Positions 1-6,443 of a stretch of 6,443 nucleotides of DNA are shown here, piece after piece. Within the stretch, counting starts at the first letter, position 1; each line of letters starts with the position of its first letter. This stretch comes from Comamonadaceae bacterium. GTDB lineage: Bacteria > Pseudomonadota > Gammaproteobacteria > Burkholderiales > Burkholderiaceae_C. The stretch covers positions 1-6,443 of the forward strand of contig JAIXYA010000140.1 of NCBI GenBank assembly GCA_027490485.1, given 5' to 3'. The notes under the pieces are model-generated. The model had not been told where the DNA came from and searched no databases. It saw only the letters and a program-made list of their open reading frames with translations. A program made the position numbers and the translations under genes.

Positions 1-601
1 TCAACTCAGCCGGCACGTCGGCGCTGGTCAGGGAAACCGGCTTCATGGCAGCCACATGCATGGCCACATCCTTGGCCGCTGCCTCGTCGCCGTCATACTC
101 CACCACCACGCCGATGCGTGTGCCGTGCAAATAGGCGGCCAATTTGCTGCCGGAGGCAAGACGCTTGAAGCGGCGCACCGACATGTTTTCTCCGATCTTG
201 CCGGTCAGGCCCTTGCGAACGTCTTCAATGGTGGGCCCAAAACCGTAAAGCGAAAAAGGCAGGCCGCCGACAGCCGCCACGTCGGCCGGATCGGCGCGAC
301 TGACGCCCTGAGCCACAGCTTGGGACAGAGCCAGAAAGCTGTCGTTCTTGGTCACGAAATCGGTTTCACAATTGACCTCGATCAATGCGCCAGAATGGCC
401 TTCAATGAAACTGCAGACAACACCTTCAGCCGTCACACGGGAAGAAGCCTTGCTGGCTTTGCTGCCTAACTTGACACGAAGTAATTCTTCAGCTTTGACC
501 ATATCGCCATCAGCTTCGGTCAAGGCTTTTTTGCACTCCATCATGGGCGCGTCGGTTTTGGCTCGCAGTTCGGCGACCATGCTTGCTGTGATTGCTGCCA
601 T
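1..601 (-). CDS. tsf: Elongation factor Ts, N-terminal 200 residues (3' end outside window)
   Basis: EF-Ts is the cytoplasmic guanine nucleotide exchange factor that releases GDP from EF-Tu. Reading the minus strand from the ATG at 601-599 gives 200 residues without a stop, so the gene runs off the left edge; the family is about 290-300 residues in this group. The N-terminus [20 protein letters not shown], followed by MECKKAL and [14 protein letters not shown], is the UBA-like EF-Tu-binding domain (residues 1-54). Residues 77-86, [10 protein letters not shown], hold the Asp81-Phe82 pair matching Asp80-Phe81 of E. coli EF-Ts, which disrupts the EF-Tu magnesium site. The start is supported by AGGAG (611-607) five bases upstream. 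It follows rpsB at 83 bases, the usual rpsB-tsf order. The distal half (1-300) is clearly GC-richer, about 63%, than the proximal half, about 53%. Confidence 0.97.
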   Translation of the reverse strand, partial: MAAITASMVAELRAKTDAPMMECKKALTEADGDMVKAEELLRVKLGSKASKASSRVTAEGVVCSFIEGHSGALIEVNCETDFVTKNDSFLALSQAVAQGVSRADPADVAAVGGLPFSLYGFGPTIEDVRKGLTGKIGENMSVRRFKRLASGSKLAAYLHGTRIGVVVEYDGDEAAAKDVAMHVAAMKPVSLTSADVPAEL

Positions 602-639
602 AAATACTCCTGTTTATTCAATAATGGAAATGTGTTGTG

Positions 640-668
640 AAAAAGGGGCCTCTTGAGCCCCCTTTAAA
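640..668 (-). terminator. Hairpin with T tract between rpsB and tsf (partial terminator or attenuator)
   Basis: On the minus strand, AAAGGGG (665-659) pairs perfectly with CCCCTTT (648-642). Inside this, after a G-G mismatch, two more pairs close a four-base loop. The run of five T (644-640) belongs partly to the stem and partly to the tail. This is the shape of a rho-independent terminator, but the free U tail is short. Because it sits between two genes normally cotranscribed, it probably lets a fraction of transcripts through and tunes tsf against rpsB. It could instead mark a processing site or protect the rpsB 3' end. Pairing was found by eye and no folding energy was computed. Confidence 0.55.
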
Positions 669-684
669 TGACTCATAAAGAGAA

Positions 685-1437
685 TTAAGCTTGTGCGGAA
701 TTTTCCACTTCCACAAATTCGTCAGAGCCTTCGGCAATGGCCTTGACCACTTCGTTAACAGCATTGGCGCGGCCTTCTAAAATAGCATCAGCAATACCAC
801 GAGCGTAAAGTGTGACGGCCTTGGAGGAGTCGTCATTGCCAGGAATGATGTAGTCAATTCCTTCTGGCGAATGGTTAGAGTCAACCACGCCAATCAAAGG
901 AATACCCAGTTTTTTAGCTTCTGCGATAGCGATTTTGTGAAAACCGACATAGATCACAAAAATCGCATCAGGCAAGGTGGCCATATCTTGAATACCGCCA
1001 ATGTCTTTTTCAAGCTTCTCGAGTTCGCGCATGAAAACCAGTTGTTCTTTTTTAGACATGGCATCAAGCCCCACTTCTTGTTGGGCTTTCATATCTTTTA
1101 AACGCTTGATGGATGTTTTCACGGTCTTGAAATTGGTGAGCATGCCGCCCAACCAACGCTGATCGACGAAAGGCACCCCTGCACGCTTGGCTTCGGAGGA
1201 GATGATTTCTCGGGCTTGTCGCTTGGTTCCCACCATCAAAATATTGCCGCGGTTAGCGGCCAATTGCTTGGCGAACTTCATCGCGTCTTGGAACATCGGC
1301 AACGATTTTTCCAAGTTGATGATGTGGATTTTGTTGCGGTGACCAAAAATGAACGGCGCCATTTTGGGATTCCAAAAGCGGGTTTGATGTCCGAAATGGA
1401 CACCAGCTTCCAGCATTTCGCGCATGGATGTAGACAT
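685..1437 (-). CDS. rpsB: 30S ribosomal protein S2
   Basis: S2 is a late-assembling protein of the small ribosomal subunit, on the solvent side near S1, and is needed for S1 to join. The 250-residue product begins [20 protein letters not shown] and continues [28 protein letters not shown], which is almost the E. coli S2 N-terminus. Also visible are the family segments [27 protein letters not shown] and the [24 protein letters not shown] block. Length is normal for the family. The ATG at 1437 is preceded by GGAG (1448-1445) with seven bases spacing. It is the first gene after the promoter and leader at 1438-1580 and is followed by tsf. The sequence shows no frameshift or missing segment. Confidence 0.98.
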   Translation of the reverse strand: MSTSMREMLEAGVHFGHQTRFWNPKMAPFIFGHRNKIHIINLEKSLPMFQDAMKFAKQLAANRGNILMVGTKRQAREIISSEAKRAGVPFVDQRWLGGMLTNFKTVKTSIKRLKDMKAQQEVGLDAMSKKEQLVFMRELEKLEKDIGGIQDMATLPDAIFVIYVGFHKIAIAEAKKLGIPLIGVVDSNHSPEGIDYIIPGNDDSSKAVTLYARGIADAILEGRANAVNEVVKAIAEGSDEFVEVENSAQA

Positions 1438-1567
1438 GTAAAGACTCCAAAGGTTAGGTCTGAGCCAGTTCTTTATTGCACCAAATCAGACAGAAATGGA
1501 CAACACCTTGTGGGAACTGGTTTAGGATTTGCTGATTGCAAGAAGGCTCTTGCAAATCTTGAGCATC
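1438..1567 (-). promoter_or_regulatory. Structured 5' leader of rpsB-tsf, candidate S2 autoregulatory element
   Basis: The predicted rpsB mRNA has a leader of about 125-130 bases, rich in complementary segments. In plus-strand positions: hairpin I pairs 1534-1543 with 1548-1558 (one bulge, loop 1544-1547); pairing A joins 1482-1487 with 1526-1531, extended by 1476-1480 with 1537-1541; pairing B joins 1465-1471 with 1514-1520 (seven perfect pairs); pairing C joins 1458-1463 with 1486-1491. A and B interleave, so together they would form a pseudoknot; the A extension competes with hairpin I, and C competes with A. Autogenous repression of rpsB-tsf by S2 through the rpsB 5' leader is established in E. 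coli. That this leader does the same is inference; only the complementarity is seen. Confidence 0.5.
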
Positions 1568-1571
1568 GCAA

Positions 1572-1580
1572 ATTTTAGCA
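1572..1580 (-). promoter_or_regulatory. Extended -10 promoter for rpsB-tsf
   Basis: On the minus strand, TGC followed by TAAAAT (1577-1572) matches the sigma-70 extended -10 pattern TGN-TATAAT, with one base off in the hexamer. No good -35 is seen: at 16 bases spacing the hexamer is AAGACC, sharing only the central GAC with TTGACA, which suits an extended -10 promoter. Transcription would start near 1565, giving a leader of about 128 bases. It lies 28 bases beyond the stop codon of the upstream dehydrogenase, and no terminator is visible between them, so readthrough from upstream may add to rpsB expression. Confidence 0.55.
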
Positions 1581-1607
1581 TAGGCCTAAGTACGGTCTTT
1601 GATTTGA

Positions 1608-2360
1608 TCAACCCCTGCCAACAAACGGCATATTGGTTGCCATCACAGTATGGAACAGTACATTGGATGAAAGTGGCATATTGGCCATATAGAGCACCGA
1701 CTCACCCACATGCTTGACATCCATCAAGGGTTCTTTGGCGATCTCTCCATTGGCCTGAGGAACACCCAGAGCCATTTTGGCGGCCATTTCAGTGGCTGCA
1801 TTGCCAATATCAATTTGCCCCACAGCAATTGCGTATTTACGCCCATCCAGCGCTGCCGTTTTCGTCAAGCCAGTGACTGCATGCTTGGTTGCAGTGTAGG
1901 CAATCGAATTGGGTCGAGGTGCATACGCAGAAATAGAGCCGTTGTTGATGATCCTGCCACCTTGAGGGGACTGCGCTTTCATGGCTATAAATGCTTGCTG
2001 CAAGCAGTAAAACATGCCATTGAGATTGATATCCACCACATTTCGCCATTGCTCGATGGTCAATTCCTCAAGCGGCACACCAGGCGCACTGACGCCAGCA
2101 TTGTTAAACAGCAAATCGACACGTCCCCACTTGCTCATCACTGTGGCAAAAGCTTTTTTCACAGCATCTGGGTCGGCCACATCTGCTGACAAAGTCAAGC
2201 AAGATTCTGCCGAATGGGAAGCGGCAGCCACATCTTCCAAAGGCTGCAATCGGCGACCGATCAAAGCAACACGCCACCCATCAGCAAGTAAAGCCAGCGC
2301 AGCAGCTTTACCAACGCCTGTGCCAGCGCCTGTGACAATTGCAACTTTGGAATGGGACAT
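1608..2360 (-). CDS. SDR family NAD(P)-dependent oxidoreductase
   Basis: This is a classical short-chain dehydrogenase/reductase of 250 residues, presumably a soluble cytoplasmic enzyme acting on an alcohol or carbonyl; the substrate cannot be read from the sequence. A Rossmann fold starts at once: TGAGTGVG (residues 10-17) is the TGxxxGxG cofactor loop, and NNAG (86-89) stabilises the sheet. The catalytic tetrad is complete: Asn112 (DINLNG), Ser142 (NNGSISA), Tyr155 and Lys159 (YTATK). Arg residues after the second strand (IGRR) suggest NADP(H) preference. The C-terminus ([15 protein letters not shown]) is a form I associate with Burkholderiales SDRs. I chose the ATG at 2360 over the in-frame ATG at 2387 because AGGAG (2373-2369) lies eight bases upstream and [11 protein letters not shown] is the usual SDR beginning. 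It follows rnr by 23 bases and is probably cotranscribed with it. Confidence 0.92.
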   Translation of the reverse strand: MSHSKVAIVTGAGTGVGKAAALALLADGWRVALIGRRLQPLEDVAAASHSAESCLTLSADVADPDAVKKAFATVMSKWGRVDLLFNNAGVSAPGVPLEELTIEQWRNVVDINLNGMFYCLQQAFIAMKAQSPQGGRIINNGSISAYAPRPNSIAYTATKHAVTGLTKTAALDGRKYAIAVGQIDIGNAATEMAAKMALGVPQANGEIAKEPLMDVKHVGESVLYMANMPLSSNVLFHTVMATNMPFVGRG

Positions 2361-2383
2361 GGGTAACTCTCCTGAAGAAAAGG

Positions 2384-4654
2384 TCATTGGCGATTTTTAG
2401 ATTTCTTGGCCACTTTAGCAGTGGTTTTTTTTGCTGACGTCTTAGGGCCTTGCGAAACAGATTTTGGGCCCGCATGGAAATTGCCTCTGGCGCTTCTGTC
2501 TTTGTTCTTGGCGCCTTTGGCATTGGAAGGGGCATTGCCGTCGCCTGATGGCGATTTTTTTCCACGCAGAGGCTTATCCAAAGCGGGGGAACCATCTTCT
2601 TGCACCCATCGAAAGTCAATCTTTCGGCCATCGAGGTCTACGCGACTGACTTGTACCCTGACACGTGCGCCAACGTTGTAGCGAATACCTGTTCGCTCTC
2701 CGCGCAACTCTTGACGGGTTTCATCAAATTTGAAGTAATCGCCACCTAACTCAGTGATATGGACCAAGCCCTCAACGTACATAGCATCCAAGGTCACAAA
2801 TACGCCAAATGCTGTAACGCCAGAGACCGTTCCACTGAAATCTTCGCCTAAGTGTTCGCGCATGTACTGACATTTGAGCCAAGCTTCAACGTCCCTGCTG
2901 GCCTCGTCCGCACGTCGCTCATTGGCGCTGCAATGCAAACCAGCTGCTTCCCAAGCCTGTTGCTCAGCAGAAGGTTTTTGAGTTGGCGCAGATGACTTCT
3001 CTTTGAGACGCGCCTGCGCCGCCAAACGTCTAGCCAACTTGATATGCGCCTCTCCAGGCAAAGGCAAGCCAGGCAATTGATAGCGCCGCCCTGCCAAGAT
3101 GGATTTGATGACACGGTGAACCAACAAATCGGGATAGCGACGAATAGGGCTGGTGAAATGGGTGTAAGCCGGATAGGCCAAACCAAAGTGGCCACTGTTG
3201 AGAGGGGTGTAAATAGCCTGCTGCATAGAGCGCAGCAACATCGAATGAATTTGCTGCGCGTCTGGTCGATCTTTACTGGCTTGGGCAATGGCTTGAAACT
3301 GACCAGGACTGGGGTTATCGCTCAAACTGGCAGGCACACCCATGGCCTTGAGGTAGTTACGAAGGGTCTCCCGTTTTTCAGGTGTGGGGCCCTCATGCAC
3401 CCGAAACACAGCAGGGTGTTTCGCTTGCAAAATAAAGTCAGCACTGCACACATTGGCAGCCAACATGGCCTCTTCGATCAAGCGATGCGCTTGGGTACGA
3501 ACTCTGGGAACAATCTTTTCAATACGACCGCTGTCGTCACAAATAATCTGTGTTTCAGTGGTTTCAAAATCTACAGCTCCGCGCTTCTCTCGGCCTTTGA
3601 GCAAGCTACGGTACACATCGTGAAGATGTATGAGGTCTTGAACCCTGTCTTTGTACTTGGCAGCTTGAGGGCCTCTGGTGTTGGAGAGAATGGCGGCTAC
3701 ATCGGTATAGGTGAACCGCGCATGACTGTGCATCACAGCTTGGTAAAACTGATAAGCAAAAACCTGTCCGTCCTCGTCAATCAGCATGTCGCAGACCATG
3801 CAAAGCCGATCAACCAATGGGTTCAGAGAGCACAAGCCATTAGACAATTTTTCAGGCAGCATAGGAATAACGCGGCGAGGAAAATACACACTCGTAGCGC
3901 GTTCGTAGGCGTCTATATCAATAGGGCTACCGGTATCAACGTAATAGCTGACGTCTGCAATAGCCACCAATAAACGCCAGCCTTTTTGTTTGCCAAAAGT
4001 GGCGGGTTCGCAATAAACAGCATCGTCAAAGTCTCTGGCGTCTTCTCCGTCGATGGTAACCAAGGGAATATCGCGCAGATCAACCCGATCAACCAAGTCC
4101 TTGGCCATGACCTTGACAGGCAATTCAGCTGCTTGCGCCAAACAAGCCGAAGAAAATTCATGCGGCACACTGTACTTGCGAACCGCAATTTCAATCTCCA
4201 TGCCGGGGTCATCCATCTCCCCAAGTACTTCTTTGACGCGGCCTACAGGTTGGCCAAACAAACTCGGCGCCTCGGTCAACTCCACCACCACCACTTGACC
4301 CACCTGAGCGTTTCCTGTGGCGCCCTTGGGCACAAGAATGTCTTGTCCATAACGCCGGTCTTCGGGTGCGACTAACCAAACACCACTTTCTTGCAACAGA
4401 CGACCAATGATGGGCTGCTGGGGTCGGTCGATGATCTCCACAATGCGCGCTTCTGGTCGCCCTTTGCGGTCCAAGCGGGTGACTCTGGCGACAACACGAT
4501 CACGGTGTATGACGGCACGCATTTCGTTAGGCGGCAAATACACATCGATTTGTCCATCGTCACGTTGCACGAAGCCATGACCGTCACGGTGTCCCTCTAC
4601 AGTTCCCTCAAAGGTTTCAAGGAGTCCTGCGCTTGGAGTTGTTTTTTGTTTGAT
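2384..4654 (-). CDS. rnr: Ribonuclease R (3'-5' exoribonuclease), apparent ATC start
   Basis: RNase R is a processive hydrolytic 3'-5' exoribonuclease of the RNase II family that degrades structured RNA; in E. coli it works in rRNA quality control and, with tmRNA-SmpB, in decay of non-stop mRNA. Counting from the ATC at 4654-4652 the protein has 756 residues. An N-terminal cold-shock domain (about 16-58, GHRDGHGFV) and a second (about 92-145) precede the RNB catalytic domain. Its metal site is [10 protein letters not shown], with Asp202, Asp208, Asp210 and Asp211 matching Asp272, 278, 280 and 281 of E. coli. [25 protein letters not shown] and [12 protein letters not shown] are further RNB blocks. 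An S1 domain (about 607-684) and a Lys/Ser-rich basic tail (685-756) follow. No ATG, GTG or TTG lies in frame between the conserved region and the antisense of the tRNA, so the start is uncertain; AGAGGA just upstream could be its Shine-Dalgarno. Confidence 0.93.
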   Translation of the reverse strand: MKQKTTPSAGLLETFEGTVEGHRDGHGFVQRDDGQIDVYLPPNEMRAVIHRDRVVARVTRLDRKGRPEARIVEIIDRPQQPIIGRLLQESGVWLVAPEDRRYGQDILVPKGATGNAQVGQVVVVELTEAPSLFGQPVGRVKEVLGEMDDPGMEIEIAVRKYSVPHEFSSACLAQAAELPVKVMAKDLVDRVDLRDIPLVTIDGEDARDFDDAVYCEPATFGKQKGWRLLVAIADVSYYVDTGSPIDIDAYERATSVYFPRRVIPMLPEKLSNGLCSLNPLVDRLCMVCDMLIDEDGQVFAYQFYQAVMHSHARFTYTDVAAILSNTRGPQAAKYKDRVQDLIHLHDVYRSLLKGREKRGAVDFETTETQIICDDSGRIEKIVPRVRTQAHRLIEEAMLAANVCSADFILQAKHPAVFRVHEGPTPEKRETLRNYLKAMGVPASLSDNPSPGQFQAIAQASKDRPDAQQIHSMLLRSMQQAIYTPLNSGHFGLAYPAYTHFTSPIRRYPDLLVHRVIKSILAGRRYQLPGLPLPGEAHIKLARRLAAQARLKEKSSAPTQKPSAEQQAWEAAGLHCSANERRADEASRDVEAWLKCQYMREHLGEDFSGTVSGVTAFGVFVTLDAMYVEGLVHITELGGDYFKFDETRQELRGERTGIRYNVGARVRVQVSRVDLDGRKIDFRWVQEDGSPALDKPLRGKKSPSGDGNAPSNAKGAKNKDRSARGNFHAGPKSVSQGPKTSAKKTTAKVAKKSKNRQ

Positions 4655-4659
4655 AGAAT
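4651..4659 (+). promoter_or_regulatory. Extended -10 promoter of tRNA-Leu
   Basis: TGATAGAAT fits the extended -10 pattern: TG at 4651-4652, one base, then TAGAAT (4654-4659), one base from TATAAT. It ends 17 bases before the mature tRNA 5' end, so a start near 4666 would leave a leader of about ten bases for RNase P to remove. The -35 region is poor: TTGGAG at 4633-4638 is only 15 bases away. The element lies over the apparent rnr start codon on the other strand (4652-4654). Confidence 0.6.
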
Positions 4660-4676
4660 CCTCTGCTTTCCTGAAT

Positions 4677-4761
<85 letters not shown>

Positions 4762-4778
4762 ATGTTAACGAACATCAT

Positions 4779-4800
4779 AGCCACTGAAGTGGCTTTTTTT
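4779..4800 (+). terminator. Rho-independent terminator after tRNA-Leu
   Basis: AGCCAC (4779-4784) pairs with GTGGCT (4789-4794) around the loop TGAA, and T continues from 4794 to 4800, seven in all. It lies 18 bases past the encoded CCA. A second possible stem, GAAGTGG (4786-4792) with CCACTTC (4806-4812), overlaps it. On the minus strand neither hairpin is followed by T, so it is not a convincing terminator for rimO. Confidence 0.85.
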
Positions 4801-4821
4801 ATGACCACTTCTTGATTGAGA

Positions 4822-6180
4822 TCAGATCGGCAAACCAATCAAATCATGCCCTTGCGTTTGCATAATTCGCACCTTAATGAAGTCTCCAGTTCGGTAGCTT
4901 TTGCTCAACTTTTCAGGAGGAAGCAAATGCACCACACCATCTATTTCTGGCGCATCGGAATAGGTTCTCCCCACACCACCTTGCTTGCCCAAGGCCTTAG
5001 CTGAGTCAACCAAAACTTGCATGGTGGAGCCAATTCGATTTTGCAGTTTTTGGGCCGATATCTTTTCTGCAACCTGCATGAATCTGGCGCGACGCTCTTG
5101 GCGAACTTCTAGCGGCAACATGCCGGGTATGGCATTAGCGGTCGCGCCTTCCACTGCGCTGTAGGCGAAACAGCCTGCGCGGTCAATTTGCGCCTCCTCT
5201 AAAAACTGCAGCAAATTCTCAAACTCTGCCTCTGTTTCACCAGGAAAGCCGGCAATGAAAGTACTGCGTACTACCAACTGTGGACACAGTTCACGCCAAA
5301 GTTGCAAGCGCTCCAAGTTTTTTTCACCACTTGCAGGACGTTGCATACGCTTGAGTACATCAGGGTGACTGTGTTGAAACGGCACGTCCAAATAGGGCAA
5401 CACACGTCCACTCGCCATCAATGGGATCAAGTGATCAACTGTGGGGTAGGGATAAACATAGTGCAAGCGAACCCACGCAGAAAAAGGCTCTGCCAGTTCA
5501 GCCAAAGCTTGAACCAATTCAAGCGTTCGGGTTTTGACAGGACGCCCATCGTGAAAGCCCATCTGATAACGCACGTCTACACCGTATGCGGATGTGTCTT
5601 GGCTAATCACCAACAACTCTTTGACGCCGCTTTCAAACAAAGCCTGGGCTTCGCGTAAAACATCGCCCACTGGACGCGAAACCAAATCGCCTCGCATGGA
5701 AGGGATGATGCAAAAAGTACAGCGATGGTTGCAACCTTCACTGATTTTCAAATAAGCGTAATGCTTGGGTGTGAGTTTGATACCTGCTGCAGGGACAAGG
5801 TCGATAAAGGGATCATGCGGCTTGGGTAAATGGGTATGAACCGCGTCCATCACCTCTTGCGTGGCATGGGGGCCAGTGACCGCAAGCACACTGGGGTGCA
5901 TTGCTTTGACGACGTTTTGCCCATCGGACTGCGATTTAGCTCCCAAACATCCTGTGACGATGACTTTGCCATGCTCGGCCAATGCTTCACCAATGGTGTT
6001 GAGGCTTTCTTGTACTGCGTCGTCAATGAATCCGCAGGTATTGACGATGACCAAGTCTGCGCCAGCAAAGGTTTTGGAGGTTTGGTATCCCTCGGCGCTT
6101 AGCTGGGTAAGGATCAGTTCCGAGTCTGTTAATGCTTTGGGACAGCCCAAGCTGACAAAACCAACGGTAGGCGCAGCCAT
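4822..6180 (-). CDS. rimO: Ribosomal protein S12 methylthiotransferase
   Basis: RimO is a radical-SAM enzyme that adds a methylthio group to the beta carbon of a conserved aspartate of ribosomal protein S12 (Asp88 in mature E. coli S12). The 452-residue protein starts [20 protein letters not shown], typical of RimO. The N-terminal UPF0004 domain (about 5-125) has Cys13, Cys49 and Cys78 for the auxiliary 4Fe-4S cluster. The radical-SAM motif CNHRCTFC supplies Cys150, Cys154 and Cys157, within KISEGC...[13 protein letters not shown], a signature of the methylthiotransferase family. A C-terminal TRAM domain (about 378-446) recognises the substrate. Length and cysteines are all normal. Its ATG overlaps the preceding phaR stop by one base (TGATG), and no strong Shine-Dalgarno is seen, so translational coupling is likely. 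It belongs to RimO rather than the tRNA enzyme MiaB by the [15 protein letters not shown] start. Confidence 0.97.
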   Translation of the reverse strand: MAAPTVGFVSLGCPKALTDSELILTQLSAEGYQTSKTFAGADLVIVNTCGFIDDAVQESLNTIGEALAEHGKVIVTGCLGAKSQSDGQNVVKAMHPSVLAVTGPHATQEVMDAVHTHLPKPHDPFIDLVPAAGIKLTPKHYAYLKISEGCNHRCTFCIIPSMRGDLVSRPVGDVLREAQALFESGVKELLVISQDTSAYGVDVRYQMGFHDGRPVKTRTLELVQALAELAEPFSAWVRLHYVYPYPTVDHLIPLMASGRVLPYLDVPFQHSHPDVLKRMQRPASGEKNLERLQLWRELCPQLVVRSTFIAGFPGETEAEFENLLQFLEEAQIDRAGCFAYSAVEGATANAIPGMLPLEVRQERRARFMQVAEKISAQKLQNRIGSTMQVLVDSAKALGKQGGVGRTYSDAPEIDGVVHLLPPEKLSKSYRTGDFIKVRIMQTQGHDLIGLPI

Positions 6181-6443
6181 CAGCGCTTAAGCCCCATGGC
6201 GGTGAGCATCTGTTTTTGCATTTGGCTCAGCATTTGCTGTGATTGTTCGGTGTAATTACCCATCAACCCGCTGAGCAACGGTGATTGTGTGGTCATGACT
6301 TGGGCCCATAGCTCGGGTGAGAGATGTTTGCTTTGATCTGCCATTTGCATTTGCAAATCAATAAATGTTTGCACATTTTTTTCTAAATAATTGCCCATAA
6401 AGCCTTGCATCGCATGGCCATAAAAGCGAATGATGTTCGCCAA
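6180..6443 (-). CDS. phaR: Polyhydroxyalkanoate synthesis regulator PhaR, C-terminal 87 residues (5' end outside window)
   Basis: PhaR is a repressor that binds DNA and polyhydroxybutyrate granules, relieving repression of phasin genes when polymer is present. Only the C-terminal part is here. It reads [20 protein letters not shown], then a Gln/Met-rich stretch with a second similar motif, [24 protein letters not shown], ending in MGLKR. These paired MGNY(L/T)E(K/Q) segments resemble the repeated PHB-accumulation modules that follow the N-terminal DNA-binding domain in Burkholderiales PhaR. The DNA-binding domain is outside the window, so the identification rests on this tail. No start is given: the TTG at the extreme right edge is an internal Leu codon. 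The stop overlaps the rimO start. The alternative is a phasin-like or other granule-associated protein. Confidence 0.75.
   Translation of the reverse strand: MANIIRFYGHAMQGFMGNYLEKNVQTFIDLQMQMADQSKHLSPELWAQVMTTQSPLLSGLMGNYTEQSQQMLSQMQKQMLTAMGLKR

Noticed and set aside
56..656. Plus-strand open frames across the tsf region
   Set aside because: They are antisense to a clear EF-Ts reading frame that stays open to the window edge.
1710..2189. Plus-strand open frame of 159 codons within the SDR region
   Set aside because: It is a shadow of the SDR gene on the other strand; the SDR frame has the full catalytic tetrad and cofactor motifs.
2361..2387. SDR start at the ATG at 2387
   Set aside because: It overlaps the rnr stop (ATGA), which could suggest coupling, but the nine extra residues are not SDR-like and a good AGGAG lies just before the ATG at 2360.
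3044..3973. A 309-codon plus-strand open frame
   Set aside because: It lies wholly antisense to the RNB domain of rnr, whose conserved residues show the minus frame is the real one. The translated product has no recognisable domain.
4786..4812. Second hairpin (GAAGTGG with CCACTTC) as a terminator for rimO
   Set aside because: On the minus strand it is followed by AGTGGCTATG rather than T residues, and it overlaps the tRNA terminator, so it probably has no terminator role for rimO.

Overview
The window looks like ordinary core chromosome of a betaproteobacterium, most likely Burkholderiales in or near Comamonadaceae. The PhaR-type protein next to rimO, the 'CPKALTDSE' form of the RimO N-terminus and the short basic-tailed RNase R all point that way, although this placement is from protein recall and not from a search. 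Base composition is moderate: by my count about 53% GC in the tsf 5' part and 63% in its distal part.

All protein genes lie on the minus strand; the one plus-strand gene is a tRNA. Reading along the minus strand from right to left: the C-terminal end of a PhaR-like polyhydroxyalkanoate regulator (6180-6443, cut by the right edge); rimO, the ribosomal protein S12 methylthiotransferase (4822-6180, sharing one base with phaR); tRNA-Leu(CAG) on the plus strand with its own promoter and terminator (4651-4800); rnr, the 3'-5' exoribonuclease RNase R (2384-4654 by my start choice); a short-chain dehydrogenase/reductase 23 bases after it (1608-2360); a 170-base promoter and leader region; rpsB, ribosomal protein S2 (685-1437); an intergenic hairpin; and tsf, elongation factor Ts (1-601, cut by the left edge).

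Most of the genes serve translation or RNA turnover: S12 modification, a leucine tRNA, RNase R, S2 and EF-Ts. rpsB-tsf is the classic ribosomal protein/elongation factor operon, with a promoter and a structured leader that fits autogenous control by S2. phaR-rimO and rnr-SDR are tightly packed pairs.

I see no mobile element, CRISPR array, defence system or new multi-gene system. Two places are most worth attention. The rnr start has no ATG, GTG or TTG where the conserved protein begins, only an apparent ATC that overlaps the extended -10 element of the divergent tRNA-Leu promoter. The rpsB leader carries several perfect but mutually exclusive pairings, including a possible pseudoknot.
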